The notes: generated by a model from the sequence alone, not told the origin. A stretch of 64,000 nt of DNA from Natrarchaeobius oligotrophus (GCF_003841465.1 NZ_REFZ01000011.1:62001-126000), one strand, 5' to 3'; shown: positions 9,324 to 18,850, counted from the first letter of the stretch. Numbers and translations: made by a program.

Positions 9324-9989
9324 TCAGGGGAACGAACGCGACCCGGATCTCCTCAGCGTCCCGCGGACGAACGGCGTCACGGGAAAGACACCGAAGCGGA
9401 CGCGTTCGAGCTCGTCGACGGCGAGGGCGTCGTGGGAGACGAACCGGGGGACCGTCTCCCGGTTCAGGTGACAGCCTCCCGCAGCGCGGGTCCAGAGCGG
9501 ATCCAAGAGGTCCTGGCCCCGCCCGCGCCAGCCGCCGGCCCGGACGTGCTCGAGAAACCGGAACTCGCCACCGGGCCGGAGGACCCGCGCGGCCTCCTCG
9601 AGCGCGGCGTCGGGATCCGCGATCGTACAGAACACGAGCGACGCGAGGACGACGTCGAAACTTTCGTCGGGGTACGGAAGCGACTCGGCGCGGGCGTCAC
9701 GGAGGTCGACCGCGAGGTCGCCGTCCCGCGCGGCCTCGACTGCCCGCCGGCGCATGTGCGGGTCGGGTTCGATCGCGTGGTACTCGACGTCCTCGCCGGC
9801 GACGTACGGAAACATCGCGCCGTCGCCGGCCCCGATCTCGAGGACCCGACCCGAGAGGTCACGCGCGAGGTACTCCCGGTGCGATCGCAACAGAAGCGAG
9901 TTCGGCAGCAGGTCGTAAACCGCGGCGAACGCGGGGTGAGCGATCTCGCGGTCGGTCCGGCTCGAGGCTCGAGCGCTCCGGTCTGCCAT
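9324..9989 (-). CDS. Class I SAM-dependent methyltransferase
   Basis: A 221-residue Methyltransf_11/UbiE-like protein. SAM motif I is VLEIGAGDGAMFPYV near residue 50, the acidic loop is AIEPDPHMRRRA, motif II is ESFDVVLASLVFCTI, and RVLRPGGEFRFLEHV follows. The C-terminal GGCHLNRETVPRF resembles small-molecule methyltransferases of quinone or lipid metabolism, but the substrate is not known. The ATG at 9989 fits the family start; longer in-frame starts add a non-conserved segment. Confidence 0.85.
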   Translation of the reverse strand: MADRSARASSRTDREIAHPAFAAVYDLLPNSLLLRSHREYLARDLSGRVLEIGAGDGAMFPYVAGEDVEYHAIEPDPHMRRRAVEAARDGDLAVDLRDARAESLPYPDESFDVVLASLVFCTIADPDAALEEAARVLRPGGEFRFLEHVRAGGWRGRGQDLLDPLWTRAAGGCHLNRETVPRFVSHDALAVDELERVRFGVFPVTPFVRGTLRRSGSRSFP

Positions 9990-10083
9990 ACTCGTCTCGA
10001 GGGGATCCCGACCGGTAATCGTTTCCCCGCGAGTTTCGGCTTTCGCCGCCATCGAGGCCGTCAGTTCGCACCCGGATTCGATA

Positions 10084-10123
10084 CTTCGGCATTCGAAGCG
10101 AATTACTTCGAATATCGAAGTAA
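10084..10123. repeat. Paired inverted repeats
   Basis: A perfect 9-bp inverted repeat with a 3-bp spacer (TTACTTCGA ATA TCGAAGTAA) lies at 10103-10123. A similar CTTCGGCATTCGAAG lies at 10084-10098. Their centres are 22 bp apart, about two helical turns. The site lies about 100 bp upstream of the methyltransferase start and overlaps the end of the nnr remnant, so it may be an operator for the methyltransferase gene or a terminator relic. Confidence 0.5.
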
Positions 10124-10300
10124 AGTCGAGTACCGGATCGTGTCCGGAATCCGATCGATCACGTCGGTCGCGACGACCCCCGGCCCGTACTCGGCCGTCG
10201 CGAGCTCGCCCGTCTTTCCGAGGATCCACGCGCCGAGTTCGGCGGCCTCGCGTCGGTCCGTCCCCTGACCGAGCAGCGAGGCGACGATGCCGACGCGGCC
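10103..10300 (-). pseudogene. C-terminal remnant of NAD(P)H-hydrate dehydratase
   Basis: The minus-strand frame ending at a TAA (10103-10105) reads IVASLLGQGTDRREAAELGA, then WILGKTGELATAEYGPG, then VVATDVIDRIPDTIR. This is the C-terminal signature of the ADP/ATP-dependent NAD(P)H-hydrate dehydratase (YjeF/Nnr C-terminal domain), an enzyme that repairs hydrated NAD(P)H. The upstream NPGM...GGTGDVL ATP-site block is missing and no start codon serves the fragment. Only about 65 codons are recognisable, so it is a truncated relic. Checked by eye only. Confidence 0.6.
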
Positions 10301-10494
10301 GTTTTCCCGACCCGATTCTTCCGGGACGTTCGAGAGCGTTCGCTGGAGATTCGCTGGAGACGTGCCATGCGTGCGTTCGAGTCCGAAGCCGGGTAGGCGT
10401 TCACCGCGCGTTCGCCGGTCGATCCGCGTCCGGGCGTCGTCGTGGCGTCGTACGCGACCACAAACCCTAGTACGTGGCCGTCGTATCTCGGTCC

Positions 10495-11124
10495 ATGTTC
10501 GAGGACAGAGCCGATGCGGGAGACCGACTCGCAGCCGAACTCGAGCGACGCGGCCTCGAGGCGGACGTTGTGCTCGGCATTCCCCGCGGGGCGTTGCCCG
10601 TCGCCAGACCCGTTGCCGACGCCCTCGACGCCGATCTCGACGTCGTCGTCGCGCGGAAGTTGGGCGCGCCGAACAATCCGGAACTCGCGATCGGTGCGGT
10701 CGCCAGCGACGGCGCAGTCTGGCGAAACGACGACCTCGTCGAGCGCCTCGACGTTTCGGAGTCGTACCTCGAGACGGTGCGCGCGGAGGAGGCGGAAAAC
10801 GCCCGAAAGAAGGCGGATCGATACCGCGAGACGGCGGGGCTACCCGACCTGGCCGGAACGCGCGTGGTGGTCGTCGACGACGGCGTGGCCACCGGTGCGA
10901 CCGCGACCGCATGTCTCAGGCAGGTCCGGGAGTCGGACGCCGCGGCCGTCGTGCTCGCGGTTCCCGTCGGCTCGCCGCGTTCGATCGAGGCTCTGCGCGA
11001 GGAAGCCGACGAGGTCGTCTCGCTGCGGACGCCGTCGGACTTTCGGGCCGTGGGACAGTACTACCGCGACTTCGGCCAGGTGAGCGATCAGGAGGCCATC
11101 GAGTACCTGGATCGAAGCCGGTGA
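10495..11124 (+). CDS. Phosphoribosyltransferase family protein
   Basis: A 209-residue PRTase-fold protein. The PRPP-binding loop is VVVVDDGVATGATATA at about residues 125-140, the hood includes IPRGALPVARPVA near residue 30, and RKLGAPNNPELAIGAV follows. The family covers predicted phosphoribosyltransferases close to the ComF/hypoxanthine PRTase fold, and the substrate cannot be stated. The ATG at 10495 gives a short N-terminus before the hood; a start 21 bp upstream is less likely. It ends 16 bp before the convergent TraB gene. Confidence 0.82.
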   Translation: MFEDRADAGDRLAAELERRGLEADVVLGIPRGALPVARPVADALDADLDVVVARKLGAPNNPELAIGAVASDGAVWRNDDLVERLDVSESYLETVRAEEAENARKKADRYRETAGLPDLAGTRVVVVDDGVATGATATACLRQVRESDAAAVVLAVPVGSPRSIEALREEADEVVSLRTPSDFRAVGQYYRDFGQVSDQEAIEYLDRSR

Positions 11125-11140
11125 GCGACCGGGACCCTCG

Positions 11141-11896
11141 CTACTCGATCGGAATGCGAGTCACCGACCGCGTCGGCGTCCGGATCGGAACCGGGTCGTC
11201 GAGGTCGACCCCGTTTCCGGCGTCCTCGAGGCGCGCGAGTTCGTCCCGGACGCCGTTGTGGTGGCCGGCACCGACGACCGCGACGACGTCGTAGCCGTCG
11301 CGACGCAGCGCGTGGAGGCGACGCGCCATCGCGCGGTCGCGTCGGTCGATCATCACCTCGGCGACCTCCGGGAACAGGTGCCGAAGCTGGTCGATCGCCG
11401 GCTGGACGTCGTCGCCGCGTTCGATCTCCTCGAACGGCTGCGCGAGGAGCTCGAGCTGTTCGGCCTGACGCGCCGGGTCCAGCCGCTGGGCACGCAGCAG
11501 CGTCCGGGGAACGGTCGCCGGACCGACGCGGGAGACCAGCGCCGAGATCGTCTCCGCGATCGGATCGTCGATCAGCGCGACGTCGATGCCCAGTTCGGAA
11601 GCGGTCTCGACGGCCGCCTCCATGTCCGTGGTCTCGGGATCGAAGCCGTACAGGCGGACGACCGTTCGCTGGATCGTCCGGAGGATGGCGTAGACGCACG
11701 CCGTCGCCGGCGGCAGCGACGCGAGGTCGTCGAACCCGAGCCGCGCGTTTCGCTCCATGCGCTCGTAGCGCCGCTCGTCGAGTTCGACCGCGACGAGATC
11801 GGGCTCGGCGTCGCGGATGGCCGTCCGGACGCGACGGCGGTGGACGGGCGAGAAGTGAACGCTCGGAACGAGGGTGACGGAGCCGGTGGCGGTCAT
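11141..11896 (-). CDS. TraB domain-containing protein
   Basis: A 251-residue protein of the TraB/PrgY/GumN superfamily (EreA/ChaN-like fold). It has the N-terminal LVPSVHFSPVHRRRVRTA block with the conserved His, the AVELDERRYERM segment, and the C-terminal VVAVVGAGHHNGV signature. Related proteins are proposed metal-dependent hydrolases or peptide-processing factors, and many archaeal members carry extra C-terminal TM helices. This one has none visible, so it is a short soluble form. Function is unproven. Confidence 0.8.
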   Translation of the reverse strand: MTATGSVTLVPSVHFSPVHRRRVRTAIRDAEPDLVAVELDERRYERMERNARLGFDDLASLPPATACVYAILRTIQRTVVRLYGFDPETTDMEAAVETASELGIDVALIDDPIAETISALVSRVGPATVPRTLLRAQRLDPARQAEQLELLAQPFEEIERGDDVQPAIDQLRHLFPEVAEVMIDRRDRAMARRLHALRRDGYDVVAVVGAGHHNGVRDELARLEDAGNGVDLDDPVPIRTPTRSVTRIPIE

Positions 11897-11975
11897 CGTT
11901 CGTCCGTTCGATCGCGACGACCTTGAAACGAGTCCCCGTCAACACGCCGCACGAACGGTCGGACGGTTTCGCCCG

Positions 11976-13295
11976 TCAGGGCCACAGTCCGCGCGCGTCG
12001 TGGGCCGCCGCGATCCGCTCGAGCGCGACGACGTACGCGCCGTCGCGCCAGGTGACGTCGCGGGTTTCGACCGCGTCGCGGACGCCGTTCCAGGCCGCGA
12101 GCATCTCGGCTTCGAGTTCCTCGTTGACCCGTTCGAGCGTCCATTGGCGTCGGTTGATGTCCTGGAGCCACTCGAAGTAACTGACCGTGACGCCGCCGGC
12201 GTTGGCGAGGATGTCCGGAATCACCGCGACGCCGCGCTCTTCGAGGATCGCGTCGGCGGCGAACGTCGTGGGACCGTTCGCGCCCTCGACGACGAGATCG
12301 GCCCGAACGTCGTCGGCGTTGTCCTCCGTGAGGACGTTGCCGACGGCCGCCGGGATCAGGACGTCGACGTCGAGCGCGAGCAACTCGTCGTTCGACAGCC
12401 GCGTCACGTCGCCGGTCTCCTCGGCGTAGCGCGTGACCGCCTCCGGCTCCTCGTCGTGGGAGGGGATCGCGGCCACGTCGAGGCCGTCGGGATCGTAGAT
12501 CGCGCCGTTGACGTCGCTGACTGCCACGACGGTCGCACCCCACTCCTCGAGCAGTCGGGCGGCGTTCGCACCGACGCTGCCGAAGCCCTGGATCGCGACG
12601 GTCGTCTCCGACAGCGGGTAGTCGTAGTAGTCACAACTCTCGCGCGTGACGATGGCGACGCTCCGACCCGGCGCTTGCTCGCGGCCGCGGGAGCCGCCGA
12701 TGACCGGCGGTTTGCCGGTGACGACGCCCGGAATCGTCTCGCCCTCCTGCATGCTGTAAGCGTCCATCAGCCAGGCCATCACCTGGGGGTCCGTTCCCAT
12801 ATCGGGGGCGGGGATGTCGATCGTCGGGCCGATCACCTCCCTGATCTCCTGGGTGAACCGTCGGGTGAGGCGCTCCGTCTCGTCGTCGGTGAGCGACTTG
12901 GGATCGACCACGACGCCGCCTTTCGCGCCCCCGAACGGGAGGTCCATGACGGCGCACTTCCAGGTCATCCACATCGCCAGGCCGACGCACTCGTCGCGAG
13001 TCACGTCCGGATGGTAGCGAAGCCCGCCCTTGTACGGTCCGCGGACGCTATCGTGCTGGGCTCGATACCCCGTGAACACCTCGACGGAGCCGTCGTCGCG
13101 CTCGAGCGGGATCGTCACCTCGTGGACTTTCGCCGGGTGGCGAAGCCGTTCGACGACGTTGTCGTCGATCTCGAGCTGGGACGCGGCGCGGGCGAGCTGT
13201 CGACGAGCGGTCTCGAGACCGCTTTCGGGTTCCGCGTCCGACGGCGTCGACGGCGGGCGCTCGACGGACGGAGAAGAACGCTGGTTCGACGCCAT
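11976..13295 (-). CDS. gdh: Glutamate dehydrogenase (Glu/Leu/Phe/Val dehydrogenase family)
   Basis: Interconverts glutamate and 2-oxoglutarate plus ammonia. The 439 residues include [11 protein letters not shown], the catalytic lysine segment [25 protein letters not shown], and the NAD(P)-binding [15 protein letters not shown]. The ATG at 13295 gives a 40-residue proline/serine-rich tail before the conserved core; the longer in-frame extension overlaps the small zinc-ribbon gene and is rejected. The coenzyme preference is not decided. The gene is 2 bp downstream of the 46-residue rubrerythrin-like gene, so the two are probably co-transcribed. Confidence 0.93.
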   Translation of the reverse strand: MASNQRSSPSVERPPSTPSDAEPESGLETARRQLARAASQLEIDDNVVERLRHPAKVHEVTIPLERDDGSVEVFTGYRAQHDSVRGPYKGGLRYHPDVTRDECVGLAMWMTWKCAVMDLPFGGAKGGVVVDPKSLTDDETERLTRRFTQEIREVIGPTIDIPAPDMGTDPQVMAWLMDAYSMQEGETIPGVVTGKPPVIGGSRGREQAPGRSVAIVTRESCDYYDYPLSETTVAIQGFGSVGANAARLLEEWGATVVAVSDVNGAIYDPDGLDVAAIPSHDEEPEAVTRYAEETGDVTRLSNDELLALDVDVLIPAAVGNVLTEDNADDVRADLVVEGANGPTTFAADAILEERGVAVIPDILANAGGVTVSYFEWLQDINRRQWTLERVNEELEAEMLAAWNGVRDAVETRDVTWRDGAYVVALERIAAAHDARGLWP

Positions 13296-13297
13296 CG

Positions 13298-13438
13298 CTA
13301 CTCGATCGGCGTCCGTCGGTTTCGCATGTCGGCTCCGCAGTCGGGACACGTCCCCGGCGCCGACGCGCTCACGACGGTTCCACAACCGAAGCACTCGTAG
13401 GTCGATTCTTCCTCGGGATCGAGTCGAACGTCTTTCAT
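13298..13438 (-). CDS. Rubrerythrin-like zinc-ribbon small protein
   Basis: A 46-residue protein with CFGCG and CPDCG knuckles 15 residues apart, a rubredoxin-like zinc ribbon common in short haloarchaeal rubrerythrin-like proteins. The ATG at 13438 ([20 protein letters not shown]) follows an AATTAAAT box at about 13481-13489, leaving a leader of roughly 20 nt. It directly precedes gdh on the same strand. Role unknown, perhaps metal or redox related. Confidence 0.72.
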   Translation of the reverse strand: MKDVRLDPEEESTYECFGCGTVVSASAPGTCPDCGADMRNRRTPIE

Positions 13439-13553
13439 GGGTACATACGACGAGCGATTCGGAACTGCGGCGTTCGTCGCATTTAATTGTATTAGGGATA
13501 TTAAGATGAGGTTATTCGTCCGATAGCTAGCGTCGGAGAAATTACAGGGTTCA

Positions 13554-16472
13554 CTATTCAACAGCTCGTGCAGTATTTGCCGGAACGCTCACCTCCTCGA
13601 AGAGGAGTTCGAACAGCTTTCGCTGCACCGTTCGGACGTGTCGGTAGAAGGCGGCCGAGGAGATGCCGAGCGTCTCCGCGACCTCCTCGCCCGAGCGCTC
13701 GCGCGGCGACTCGAAGTAGCCGCCGTAGTACGCCAGCTGGACGACCTCGAGCTGTCGATCGGTCACGCGCTCGATCAGCTGCGACTGCAGGTCCCGCGGC
13801 ATCGATCGATCGACGGTCCGCTTCGAGAGAAGTTCGACGTCCGCGAAGCTACTCGCCACCACGTCGGCGCTCCCCCTGTCGTCGACCGCACTCGGTACGT
13901 CGACGGTGATGCGCGTGCGCTCTGGCGTCGCCTCGACGCCGCGCAACACGACGCCGTGATCCGCCAGGCGGAGGGCGAAAAACGGTCGCGAGAACTGGAA
14001 GCGAACCGTTCCGCCCGCGCCGTCCGTTCCGTCGCCGATCACCCGGGCGTCCTCGACGGCGACGAGTTCGACGGCCGCGTTCACGACAGCCGACGCCGGC
14101 GCTCCGTCGACGGTCGCGAACACCGTCGCGCCGCTTTCGTACTGACGGACCCCGCCGTCGAAGGCGATCCGGCAGCCGGCGCGTTTCGCCAGCCGGCTGA
14201 AGACGAAGCTCTCGTCGTCGACGTCGAACTCGAGACGGCTGCTCGAGTTCGAGAGGAGCGCGCTCTTTCGCTCGATCGCCGCGATCGCCGACGCGATCGT
14301 CTCGCCGAGTTCCTCGAAGACGGCTCTGGTGACGTCGTCGAACGCGGCCGGTCGGTCGGCGTAGACGGTCAACACGCCGTAGGTGAACTCGTCGTACGAC
14401 AGCGGCACGCTGATGATCGACTGGTAGTCACAGGCCAGCGCCTCGCCGCGCCAGGGCTGCTCGCGAAGCCCCTCCGCGACGTTCGAGACGAGCGTCACCT
14501 CCCGCGACGACGCCGTCCTGACGGCGGGCTCGCCCGCCTCGGTCGCCTCCCGGCCGTCGAGCGACAGCGAGACGGCGTCGAGGTACTCGTTCCCTCGCTT
14601 CGTTCCGCCGTGGGCGCGCGACTCGAGGCGATCTTCTCCGGGTTCGCTCGAGCCGATCCAGGCGAACGAGAAGCGGTCCGCGGTCGTGAGACGATCGCAG
14701 ACCGCCCGGTCGATCTCCTCGCGCGTCTCCGCCTGGACGAGCGCGCCGTCGATCTCGCGGATGAGCTCGTTGATCCGGTTGAGCCTGGTGAGCTGTCGAT
14801 TTCGACGCTTGAGTTCGCGGTCGCGTTCGCGTAGCGTCCGATCACGCTCGACGCGGTCGAGGGCCGCCTCCGCGGTCGCGGCGAGCAGGTCGATCAGTTC
14901 CCGCGAGACGGCGTCGAACTCGTCTCTGGTTTCGGATCCCGTGAGGAAAACGCCGTGGTCGCCGAGCGGGACGACCGCCGCGCTCGAGACGTCCGACGTC
15001 GGGTTCGACCACACTGACGACGCGGAGACGTCCGGCAGAAACCGGCTCTCGCCGTCGACGAAGACCTCGCCCGGCGGACTTCCGTCTCCCGGCCGGTGGA
15101 CCGACAGCGGCCCGTGGAGCTCCGCCATGCCCGACGAGTGCGCCGCCGGCCGCAGCTCGTTTTCGTCTGCGTCGAACAGGTAGACGGCGCTGGCCTCAAG
15201 GTCGAGAACGTCCGTCGCGTCACCGACGACCAGGTCGGCGATCTCTCGATCCGTCTCGGCGTACACCAGTTCGCGCGTCGTTCGATGAAGTGCGGTCAGC
15301 GCCTCCTCGCGTCGCTTGCGCGTCGTGACGTCGCGACAGCTGTACAGCGTCGTCCCCCCCTGGATCGACACTCGTCTAACGTTGACGAGCAGCACGTGCT
15401 CGCGTCCCGCCTTGTCAGTCGCGGTACACTCGACGTTGGTCAACACTCCCTCTGCGTCGAGTTCGTCCGGATCGAAAAGATCGCGTCCGAGGAGTTCGTC
15501 GATCGTCCCCATCTCGTGGATCTCCTCGTCGTCGTAGCCGAAGATGAAGTGGACGTTGGGACAGACGTACGTGAACTCGCCGTCGTCGTCGGTGATCAAC
15601 ACCGTGTCGGTCATGTGGTTGAGCGTTACCCGGTGGAGCTCCTCCGATTCGCGCAACTCCGCTTCGAGACGCACCCGTTCGGTGACGTCGACCGCACGCG
15701 CGAGCAACGAGGTGATCCCCCCGGACTCGTCTCGAACGGGACGGACGGTCACCTCGAGCGTTCGCTCGCCGTCGGTGGCGTTCCCGTCCCCGCCGCTTGC
15801 CCGCGTGAGTTCGCGGTGGGCCACGTCGCCGGCCGCCGCCGCGTCGATCGCGTCCCGTACCGTCCGTCGTCCGTCCCGGGCGTCCGCCCACCACGGAAGC
15901 GCCGCGAGCGGACGGCCCCGAACGTCAGCCCCAGCGGCGTCGACCGCCTCGAGCGCGGCGTCGTTCGTCCGGCGGACACACCCGTCGGGATCAAGCACCC
16001 ACGAGTACGTCTCCGGGTCGTCGAACAGCGCCGCGAACCCGCGAGCGCGCTCGCGCTGCGTTCGGCGTTCCCGTCCGGTTTCGATCGCCCGCTCGAGCGC
16101 ATCGAGGAGCTCGTCGGTCGGCCGGTCGCGCGGAACGTACTCGGTGACGTCGGCAGCGACCGCATCGGTCGCGAGTGCTTCGTCTCCCTCCTCCGGGACG
16201 AGCACGACCGGACGCGCCGAATCGCGCTCGCGCACCGCCTCGAGCACCTCGAGCCCGGTGCCGTCCGGCAGCGACTGTGCGGCCACGACGCAGTCGACCG
16301 TCCGCTCGTCGAGAACGCCGATTGCCGCCTCCACGGACGACACCGCCGTCACAGCAGCGCCGCGGTCGTCCGCGTACTCCTCGAGAACGCTCGAGATCGC
16401 GTTCCCGTCGGCCGCCTCGTCGGATTCGACGACGAGGAGTCGATCGTCGGCGTCGGTCTGTGCGAAACCCAT
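13554..16472 (-). CDS. Bat-type regulator: pseudo-receiver, PAS, GAF, HTH_10
   Basis: A 972-residue cytoplasmic sensor-regulator of the haloarchaeal bacterio-opsin activator (Bat) group. In order: a receiver-like domain (about 10-125), PAS around 150-265, a second PAS around 285-400 (starting ESEELHRVTLNHMTDTVLIT), a GAF domain around 410-560, a coiled segment, a second GAF around 590-745, a Bat-specific region, and a C-terminal HTH_10 (LSKRTVDRSMPR onward). The receiver has AAQSLPDGTG where the phospho-acceptor Asp should be, and Arg replaces the conserved Lys. Signals probably enter through PAS/GAF. The ATG at 16472 gives MGFAQTDADDRLLVVESD. Confidence 0.88.
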   Translation of the reverse strand: MGFAQTDADDRLLVVESDEAADGNAISSVLEEYADDRGAAVTAVSSVEAAIGVLDERTVDCVVAAQSLPDGTGLEVLEAVRERDSARPVVLVPEEGDEALATDAVAADVTEYVPRDRPTDELLDALERAIETGRERRTQRERARGFAALFDDPETYSWVLDPDGCVRRTNDAALEAVDAAGADVRGRPLAALPWWADARDGRRTVRDAIDAAAAGDVAHRELTRASGGDGNATDGERTLEVTVRPVRDESGGITSLLARAVDVTERVRLEAELRESEELHRVTLNHMTDTVLITDDDGEFTYVCPNVHFIFGYDDEEIHEMGTIDELLGRDLFDPDELDAEGVLTNVECTATDKAGREHVLLVNVRRVSIQGGTTLYSCRDVTTRKRREEALTALHRTTRELVYAETDREIADLVVGDATDVLDLEASAVYLFDADENELRPAAHSSGMAELHGPLSVHRPGDGSPPGEVFVDGESRFLPDVSASSVWSNPTSDVSSAAVVPLGDHGVFLTGSETRDEFDAVSRELIDLLAATAEAALDRVERDRTLRERDRELKRRNRQLTRLNRINELIREIDGALVQAETREEIDRAVCDRLTTADRFSFAWIGSSEPGEDRLESRAHGGTKRGNEYLDAVSLSLDGREATEAGEPAVRTASSREVTLVSNVAEGLREQPWRGEALACDYQSIISVPLSYDEFTYGVLTVYADRPAAFDDVTRAVFEELGETIASAIAAIERKSALLSNSSSRLEFDVDDESFVFSRLAKRAGCRIAFDGGVRQYESGATVFATVDGAPASAVVNAAVELVAVEDARVIGDGTDGAGGTVRFQFSRPFFALRLADHGVVLRGVEATPERTRITVDVPSAVDDRGSADVVASSFADVELLSKRTVDRSMPRDLQSQLIERVTDRQLEVVQLAYYGGYFESPRERSGEEVAETLGISSAAFYRHVRTVQRKLFELLFEEVSVPANTARAVE

Positions 16473-16687
16473 TCGTGTCCCATACGAACCCGCCCCGATA
16501 GAAAGCATCGGTCCGAATCCGTTCGCGAAGGCGCATCGAGCGGGACCCGACGGTTCTCGAGCGGGTTCGATCGGTGGGCGGGCGCTACTCGTTCGCGTCG
16601 CGCGGCGTTTCGGGCCGACGGCTCGAGGGAGTAGCGCCGATTCTCGAGGTCGGCGTTCAACCGCGTGAAATCCCGGTAAAACGGTCG

Positions 16688-17548
16688 TCAGGCGTACTTC
16701 GACCAGACCTCTCGCATCGGCACCCACTCCTCGTCGGGGTCGACGCGATCGGCGAGCACGGCGTTCAGGACGGCACCCAGTAACAGACAGAGCGCGCCGA
16801 GATAGACCCACGTCAACACGAGCAACACGGCACCCGCGATTCCGAACAGCGCGACGCTCTCGGAGGTCGAGACGTAGATCCGGAATCCGACCGCGAGCGC
16901 GGTCCAGGCGAGCGCGGCGAAAATCGTCCCCGGCAGCACCTCCCGGATCGAGACGTCGGGCTGGGGAAACAGGTAATACATCGGCAAGAAGACGGCGGTC
17001 AGCAAGACCGCGAGGGCGGCGGTGGCGAGGACGACCGCCCAGACGCCGACTCCGGCGAGGTGGATCGAAATGCTGACGCCGACGGCGCCGACCAGCGCGA
17101 CGCCGACGGCGACCGTCGTCGTCACGAGGACGACGTCGAGCGCCGTCACGACGGTCACGGCCGCAGCGACGTTCGCGTACGAGACGTCCCTTCGAGCGCC
17201 GTAGACGTCCGTGAACGCGCTGTTGACCGCCTGGAACAGCCGAGCGGCGCTCCACAACAGAACGACGAGCGCGAGCAACGCCGCCCGCGTCCGATCGACC
17301 GCGCCGCCGGCCACTTCGTCTACGCCGCCGTCCGTGACCGCCCCCTCGAGCCCCGTGGCCGACTCGACCGCCTCGAGCAGCGGCTCGAGCGAGTCGACGA
17401 TGGTGACGCCGACGAGCAACAGGATGACCAGCGGCACGAGCGTGTTGAACGCGTGGTAGGCCACCCCGGCGGACTTGACGCTTATCTGGCGTTCGCGCGC
17501 GACGGCGGCGACGTCGCGAACGAACGCGACCGGACTCGAGTCGGCCAC
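16688..17548 (-). CDS. YihY/BrkB family membrane protein
   Basis: A multi-pass inner-membrane protein of the YihY/virulence factor BrkB family (once misnamed RNase BN), about 286 residues with about six TM helices. The conserved N-terminal amphipathic block RERQISVKSAGVAYHAFNTL precedes TM1. Later landmarks are VLLWSAARLFQAVNSAF, FLPMYYLFPQPDVSIREVLPG and LTWVYLGALCLLLGAVLNA. Transport or lipid roles have been proposed but not settled. I chose the GTG at 17548; another GTG at 17617 would add 23 arginine-rich residues. The start is uncertain. Confidence 0.82.
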   Translation of the reverse strand: MADSSPVAFVRDVAAVARERQISVKSAGVAYHAFNTLVPLVILLLVGVTIVDSLEPLLEAVESATGLEGAVTDGGVDEVAGGAVDRTRAALLALVVLLWSAARLFQAVNSAFTDVYGARRDVSYANVAAAVTVVTALDVVLVTTTVAVGVALVGAVGVSISIHLAGVGVWAVVLATAALAVLLTAVFLPMYYLFPQPDVSIREVLPGTIFAALAWTALAVGFRIYVSTSESVALFGIAGAVLLVLTWVYLGALCLLLGAVLNAVLADRVDPDEEWVPMREVWSKYA

Positions 17549-17684
17549 GTACTGGTCTCGACGGGGCGTCGGAAATCGCTTCGGCCGGCACTCGAGGCGA
17601 GCGACGCGAGGAGCCACCTGCGCTCGAGCGATCCGACGGTCGATTCCGGCGGACCCGGACCCGACACCGAAAGACCCTCGGGCG

Positions 17685-17891
17685 CTACTCGTCGTGGACG
17701 ATCGACTGGACGTGTCCGACCACGCCCGTCTTCAGTTCGACCTCCGGCCCCATCGGATCGTCCTCGTAGATCGTCGCGACCTCCCCGACGATCGGCTCGC
17801 GGTCCGTCGACCGGACGTTCTGGTCTCCCTGAACGATCTCGACGGTGAGTCCCTGTCGAAGCTCCTCGGCTGTGGGTCGTTCCTCGGACAT
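17685..17891 (-). CDS. YwbE family protein
   Basis: A 68-residue protein of the small YwbE/DUF2196 family. It begins RPTAEELRQGLTVEIVQGDQ and ends ELKTGVVGHVQSIVHDE. Members are short beta-rich proteins of unknown function. The ATG at 17891 gives normal length. The gene is divergent from gfcR, about 215 bp away, and upstream of the BrkB gene on the same strand. Confidence 0.85.
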   Translation of the reverse strand: MSEERPTAEELRQGLTVEIVQGDQNVRSTDREPIVGEVATIYEDDPMGPEVELKTGVVGHVQSIVHDE

Positions 17892-18106
17892 GGTTCGGGG
17901 TGGGCCCGTCGGCTCGAAAAGCGTCGTGCCTGCACGCGCGCCCTCGAGGTGGACGACGGTTGCGGTCGGACCGCATCCGCCCGTTTTCGCCCGTCCGACG
18001 GTCGGCCGATCCGTTTCCCCCCTTCCCCGCTCCCAACCACGTGCGTGCTGATACGCGCCGCGATTTCGATCGAAATATCCATACTTGTGGAATCGTGGAT
18101 ACCGGT

Positions 18107-18817
18107 ATGAACCGAGCCGAGAAGGCCGCCCTCCAGTTGCGGGCCGTCGACGTGTTGCGAATGCTGAAAGAGACGCGTACCTACGACGAACTCGCCGCCA
18201 CGACCGGGCTCCCCGCGGGTGATCTGAACCGGTACGTCAACGGCCACGTGCTGCCGGGGACCGACCGCGCCCGCGAGGTCGTCGACGATCTCGGTCGCGC
18301 CGCGCTGGCCGAGGAACTCGACGCGCGCATTCGGGTCGACGACGAGGGATACGTCGACAACACCGCGACCGTCTTCGACCAGCCGTTTCTCGACCTCGTC
18401 GCGCCGACCGTCGCGAACGGCTTCGACTTCGGACGACCGGACGTGATCCTGACGGCCGCCACCGACGGCATCACGCTCGCCGCCTCCCTCGCCAGCTACT
18501 ACGGTACGAGATGCGCCTATGCGAAAAAACGCAAGGAGACCGCCGTCGAGGAGTTCATCGAAGCCCGCGAGCGACTCGAGTCGGGGATCCAGCTCACCTA
18601 CTACCTTCCGGCGTCGGCCATCGATCCCGGCGAATCAGTACTCGTCGTCGACGACCTCATTCGCTCGGGCGAAACCCAGGAGCTGCTGTTGGACATCGTC
18701 GAAACCGCCGACGCGGAGGTCGCCGGCGTCTTCGCGCTCATCGCTGCCGGCGAAGACGGCATTCGTCGCGCGCGGAACCGAACCGACGCACCGGTCGGCT
18801 CGCTGACGACCGTCTGA
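18107..18817 (+). CDS. gfcR: GfcR-type transcriptional regulator (PRTase fold)
   Basis: A 236-residue protein with an N-terminal HTH (about 20-55: TYDELAATTGLPAGDLNRYV) and a phosphoribosyltransferase domain with the PRPP loop SVLVVDDLIRSGETQELLLD at about 180. It matches the haloarchaeal PyrE-like proteins known as GfcR, regulators of sugar catabolism in Haloferax; the role here is inferred from that family. The ATG at 18107 lies about 30 bp after an AAATAT box (about 18073-18079), consistent with a leaderless mRNA. It is convergent with the histidine kinase gene. Confidence 0.85.
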   Translation: MNRAEKAALQLRAVDVLRMLKETRTYDELAATTGLPAGDLNRYVNGHVLPGTDRAREVVDDLGRAALAEELDARIRVDDEGYVDNTATVFDQPFLDLVAPTVANGFDFGRPDVILTAATDGITLAASLASYYGTRCAYAKKRKETAVEEFIEARERLESGIQLTYYLPASAIDPGESVLVVDDLIRSGETQELLLDIVETADAEVAGVFALIAAGEDGIRRARNRTDAPVGSLTTV

Positions 18818-18850
18818 GCCGGCCTCCCGCTGCGACGTCGCCGACGACCA

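Larger units (their letters stand above)
9990..10494. other. Intergenic region with nnr remnant and palindromes
   Basis: This 505-bp region holds no intact gene. It contains the decayed 3' end of a hydrate-dehydratase gene (10103-10300, minus) and two palindromes at 10084-10098 and 10103-10123. The promoter of the phosphoribosyltransferase gene is expected just before 10495. Confidence 0.6.

Noticed and set aside
16473-17591. A 1345-residue version of the Bat-type regulator
   Set aside because: The upstream part is the antisense-like shadow of the BrkB gene and is arginine-rich. The true N-terminus is the receiver-like domain at 16472.
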